Notes under the pieces: generated by a model
The model's database searches: none
Seen by the model: only the letters and a program-made list of their open reading frames with translations
Told to the model about the DNA's origin: nothing
Source of the DNA: CAYJQO01 sp964372445
Lineage (GTDB): Bacteria > Patescibacteriota > Minisyncoccia > UBA6257 > GWB1-50-10
Assembly (NCBI GenBank): GCA_964372445.1
Contig: CAYJQO010000020.1
Span: forward strand, 1 to 12,114
Direction: 5' to 3'
Length of the DNA: 12,114 nt
Shown: positions 9,941 through 12,114 of the stretch, piece after piece
How the letters are laid out: the number at the start of each line of letters is the position of its first letter
Numbering within the stretch: the first letter of the stretch is position 1
Program-made: the position numbers and the translations under genes

Positions 9941-12114
9941 ATGAACCAGCGTTCCAAACGAATCCGTCGATACCTCACCTTCGCGACCGGGACGCTATCG
10001 GCGCTCGCCGCCTTCGGGATTGCCCTCGTCGCCCTCGCGTTCATCGGTCCCTCGACTTCGCCCCCCACGGGTGATGGCCTCCTCATCGCGAGCTCGACCG
10101 GGGCCCTCGGCATCGGCACCGAGACCATCTACGCCACCGGGACCAAGCTCATCATCCTTCCCTCGGGTCCCCTCGGCATCGCGACCACCACCCCCAGCTC
10201 CCTCTACACCCTTGATGTCTACGGTAACGTCCACGTGAGCGGGGCGGGGCACACCTTCTCCGGCCGCGGGGTCGGCCTCACCAACCTCCTGCCCTCGAAC
10301 CTCTCGGGTGGCGTCTTCGCCACCGCCAACTACGCCTTTCCCGCCTCGCTCGGCATTGCCACCTCGAGCACCGTTCTCCCGCCGGGGCTCTCGGTCTACG
10401 GCCCCGCGTACGTCTCCGGTGATGTGACGATCGGCGCTGCCGCCGCGTACCGTATCGGTACGAGCATCGGCGCCACGAAGAGCTGCGTGGCCGGGGAGAC
10501 CCTCGGGGCGGTCACCGCCCTGGGCGGCCTCGTGACCGGCGGCACCTGCGTGCCGCTCGGCGGCACGCTCTCGGGGGGTGGCGCCTTGAACCAGGTGGCG
10601 TTCTTCACCGGTGCGACGACGCTTGCCTCCGATGGCGAGCTCTACTGGAATAACGCAACGAGGCGGCTCGGCATCGGCGCCGCCGCACCCGGCTACCGGC
10701 TTGACGTCTCCGGTGACGTGAACGTCGGCGCCACCGACGTGTACCGCCGCGGCGGCACCGCTGGGGCGACCGTGTCCTGTCCCGCTGGAGAGGCGCTCGC
10801 GCCCGTCACCGTCTCGGGCGGCATCGTCACCGGTGGCACGTGCGCCGCGGTGGGCGGCGGGGGCGGCGGCACCGTCACCTCGCTCTCGCAGAGCACCGGC
10901 ATCACGCTCACCCCGAACCTGATCACCGCGACGGGGTCCATGGCGATTGACACGGCGGTCGTCCCACGGAAGGGTGTGGCCGAGACCGTGACCGGCGGCT
11001 GGACCTTCAATGCCGCGGCGACCACCTTCGGCACGACGGTCAATTTTCCCGGCGCTGGCACCTGGACTGCCGGCGGGCAGCTCGGCGTAGGTGGCGCACC
11101 CTCATACCCGCTCACGATCACCCAGGGATCTGATGCACTCGTAGGCCTAGTTCGCGCCGGCGCCTTGTTCCCGACGGTCTTCCGCCTTGGCACCGACAGC
11201 GCGCTCGTGGTGCAGAACGGCGGCGCCGACCTCCTCACCTTGAAAGGTGGCGCGGTTGGCATCGGGACGACCGTGCCAGGCGCTGGCGCGAAGCTTGAGA
11301 TCGCCGGCCAGGTGAAAATCACGGGCGGGGGGCCCGGCGCGGGTAAGGTCCTCACCTCGGATATCTCAGGGCTCGCCGCGTGGCAGACGCCCGCAGATGG
11401 CACCGTGATGAGCGTCGGGAGCGGGACCGGCCTCACCGGCGGACCCATCACCACAACCGGTACGCTGAGTGTGAACACCGCCATCATCCAGAGCCGCGTC
11501 ACGGGCACCTGCGCGAGTGGCAGCTACGTGCGCATCGTGAACCAAGACGGCACCGTGACCTGCGGCGCGGACGCGGACACCAACTCAGGCGGCACGGTCA
11601 CCTCGCTCTCGCCGGGCACCGGCATCACGCTCGCGCCGAACCCGATCACCACGACCGGCACGATCTCGAACTCGGGCGTGATCTCGGTCTCCTGCACGAC
11701 GATTACCTGCTCTGGCACGAACCCCGCCTCCTTCTCGATCGGCGCAGGCGCGATCGCGAACTCGCAGCTCGTGAGCTCGGCCATCACCGTGGCCACGGGC
11801 GTGGGGCTCTCTGGCGGCGGCGTGGTGCCGCTCGGCGACTCGATCACGCTTGCGAACACCGGCGATCTGACGCCGGATACGATCGCGGACGACGGCGTGA
11901 TCACGGACAACGAGGCTTCCGACTCGCTCTCGATCAATAACGGTTTGCTCTACGCACCCGCTCTCGGCACGGCCGTCGGGATCGGCAACACGAACCCGAA
12001 CGCGGGGTTGCACATCCAGATGGCAACGCCGTGGACAAACATCCAGTGGAACCGAAACCTTATCCTCGGTGGCACCGGGAGCGGGACAAGTGCCGCCCTT
12101 CAGCTTGGGTACGG
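9941..12114 (+). CDS. large secreted surface/tail-fibre-like repeat protein, 5' part
   Basis: One frame stays open from the ATG at 9941 to the window edge: 724 codons with no stop. A basic start (MNQRSKRIRRYL) leads into a hydrophobic signal segment (about 12-37). The rest is Gly/Thr/Ser/Ala-rich, with repeats typical of tail-fibre-like and adhesin-like proteins. GIGT-type units occur at residues 56, 78, 243, 439 and 679 (such as VGIGTTVPGAGAKLEIAG). GTVTSLSxxTGITLxPN-type units occur at 310, 487 and 551. A 50-residue SGDV...GGTC module occurs twice (159-207, 257-306), and GAGKVLTSDISGLAAWQT appears near 470. Proteins of this kind often end in a peptidase S74 intramolecular chaperone, outside this window. 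Probable role: surface attachment or stalk. A GTG at 9935 is an alternative start. Confidence 0.85.
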   Translation, partial: MNQRSKRIRRYLTFATGTLSALAAFGIALVALAFIGPSTSPPTGDGLLIASSTGALGIGTETIYATGTKLIILPSGPLGIATTTPSSLYTLDVYGNVHVSGAGHTFSGRGVGLTNLLPSNLSGGVFATANYAFPASLGIATSSTVLPPGLSVYGPAYVSGDVTIGAAAAYRIGTSIGATKSCVAGETLGAVTALGGLVTGGTCVPLGGTLSGGGALNQVAFFTGATTLASDGELYWNNATRRLGIGAAAPGYRLDVSGDVNVGATDVYRRGGTAGATVSCPAGEALAPVTVSGGIVTGGTCAAVGGGGGGTVTSLSQSTGITLTPNLITATGSMAIDTAVVPRKGVAETVTGGWTFNAAATTFGTTVNFPGAGTWTAGGQLGVGGAPSYPLTITQGSDALVGLVRAGALFPTVFRLGTDSALVVQNGGADLLTLKGGAVGIGTTVPGAGAKLEIAGQVKITGGGPGAGKVLTSDISGLAAWQTPADGTVMSVGSGTGLTGGPITTTGTLSVNTAIIQSRVTGTCASGSYVRIVNQDGTVTCGADADTNSGGTVTSLSPGTGITLAPNPITTTGTISNSGVISVSCTTITCSGTNPASFSIGAGAIANSQLVSSAITVATGVGLSGGGVVPLGDSITLANTGDLTPDTIADDGVITDNEASDSLSINNGLLYAPALGTAVGIGNTNPNAGLHIQMATPWTNIQWNRNLILGGTGSGTSAALQLGY

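Noticed and set aside
10693..11937. Long minus-strand open frames opposite the surface protein
   Set aside because: They are Pro/Ala/Val-rich antisense shadows of a GC-rich repeat gene; the plus frame has signal segment and repeat motifs.
11380..11940. Plus-strand His/Arg-rich frame inside the surface protein
   Set aside because: It is a frame-shifted reading of the same repeats (low-complexity H/R/D), not a gene.
10100..12114. Repeated GGC ACC / GTC ACC strings as a possible CRISPR or DNA repeat array
   Set aside because: They encode imperfect protein repeats in one open frame with irregular spacing and no spacers.

Overview
The window looks like a piece of a Patescibacteria (Candidate Phyla Radiation), probably Parcubacteria-like, genome of fairly high GC. 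This rests on gene style, not on a search. The signs are a surface protein with AWNDxxGWISF repeats, a long tail-fibre-like surface protein with GIGTTxP repeats, a short Cys-rich protein, a lone rplU with no rpmA after it, very tight gene packing, and many genes without a Shine-Dalgarno sequence whose -10 box lies only 6-11 nt from the start codon. UGA acts as a stop codon (rplU and recR end in it), so this is not a recoded-UGA lineage.

Layout. Positions 1-760 hold the end of a small Cys-rich protein (+) and a small membrane-anchored protein (-). A palindromic TATAAT region then faces both ways, towards that protein and towards a tRNA-Ala(CGC). The tRNA lies inside a long inverted-repeat stem. 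A 16-bp bidirectional terminator separates it from a PHP-family phosphoesterase (-). That gene diverges from a multi-helix MscS-like (TM_helix) membrane protein (+), which is followed by rplU (L21). A second bidirectional terminator separates rplU from a histidine-phosphatase-like protein that has lost its catalytic His (-).

Positions 3995-9271 form one long minus-strand block, transcribed in this order: secreted AWND-repeat protein, CorA-like transporter lacking GMN, cysS, dnaB, recR. Gaps are 2-14 nt. The block probably starts from an extended -10 placed 6 nt before the first ATG. At its downstream end the last 19 codons of recR occur twice. The second copy (3795-3851) encodes the same peptide except the final residue, and its other differences are all synonymous. 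About 140 bp of non-coding, repeat-bearing DNA lies between the copies. This is the arrangement left by an element that integrates in a gene's 3' end and supplies a new one, and it is the most unusual feature here.

Divergent from the block, at 9349-12114 (+), are a membrane-anchored cupredoxin-like protein and the first 724 codons of a very large surface protein that runs off the window.

Replication and repair (DnaB, RecR), translation (CysRS, L21, tRNA-Ala) and cell-surface functions (AWND protein, cupredoxin, tail-fibre-like protein, CorA-like and MscS-like membrane proteins) are intermingled. I see no CRISPR array, transposase, integrase or classical defence system in the window.
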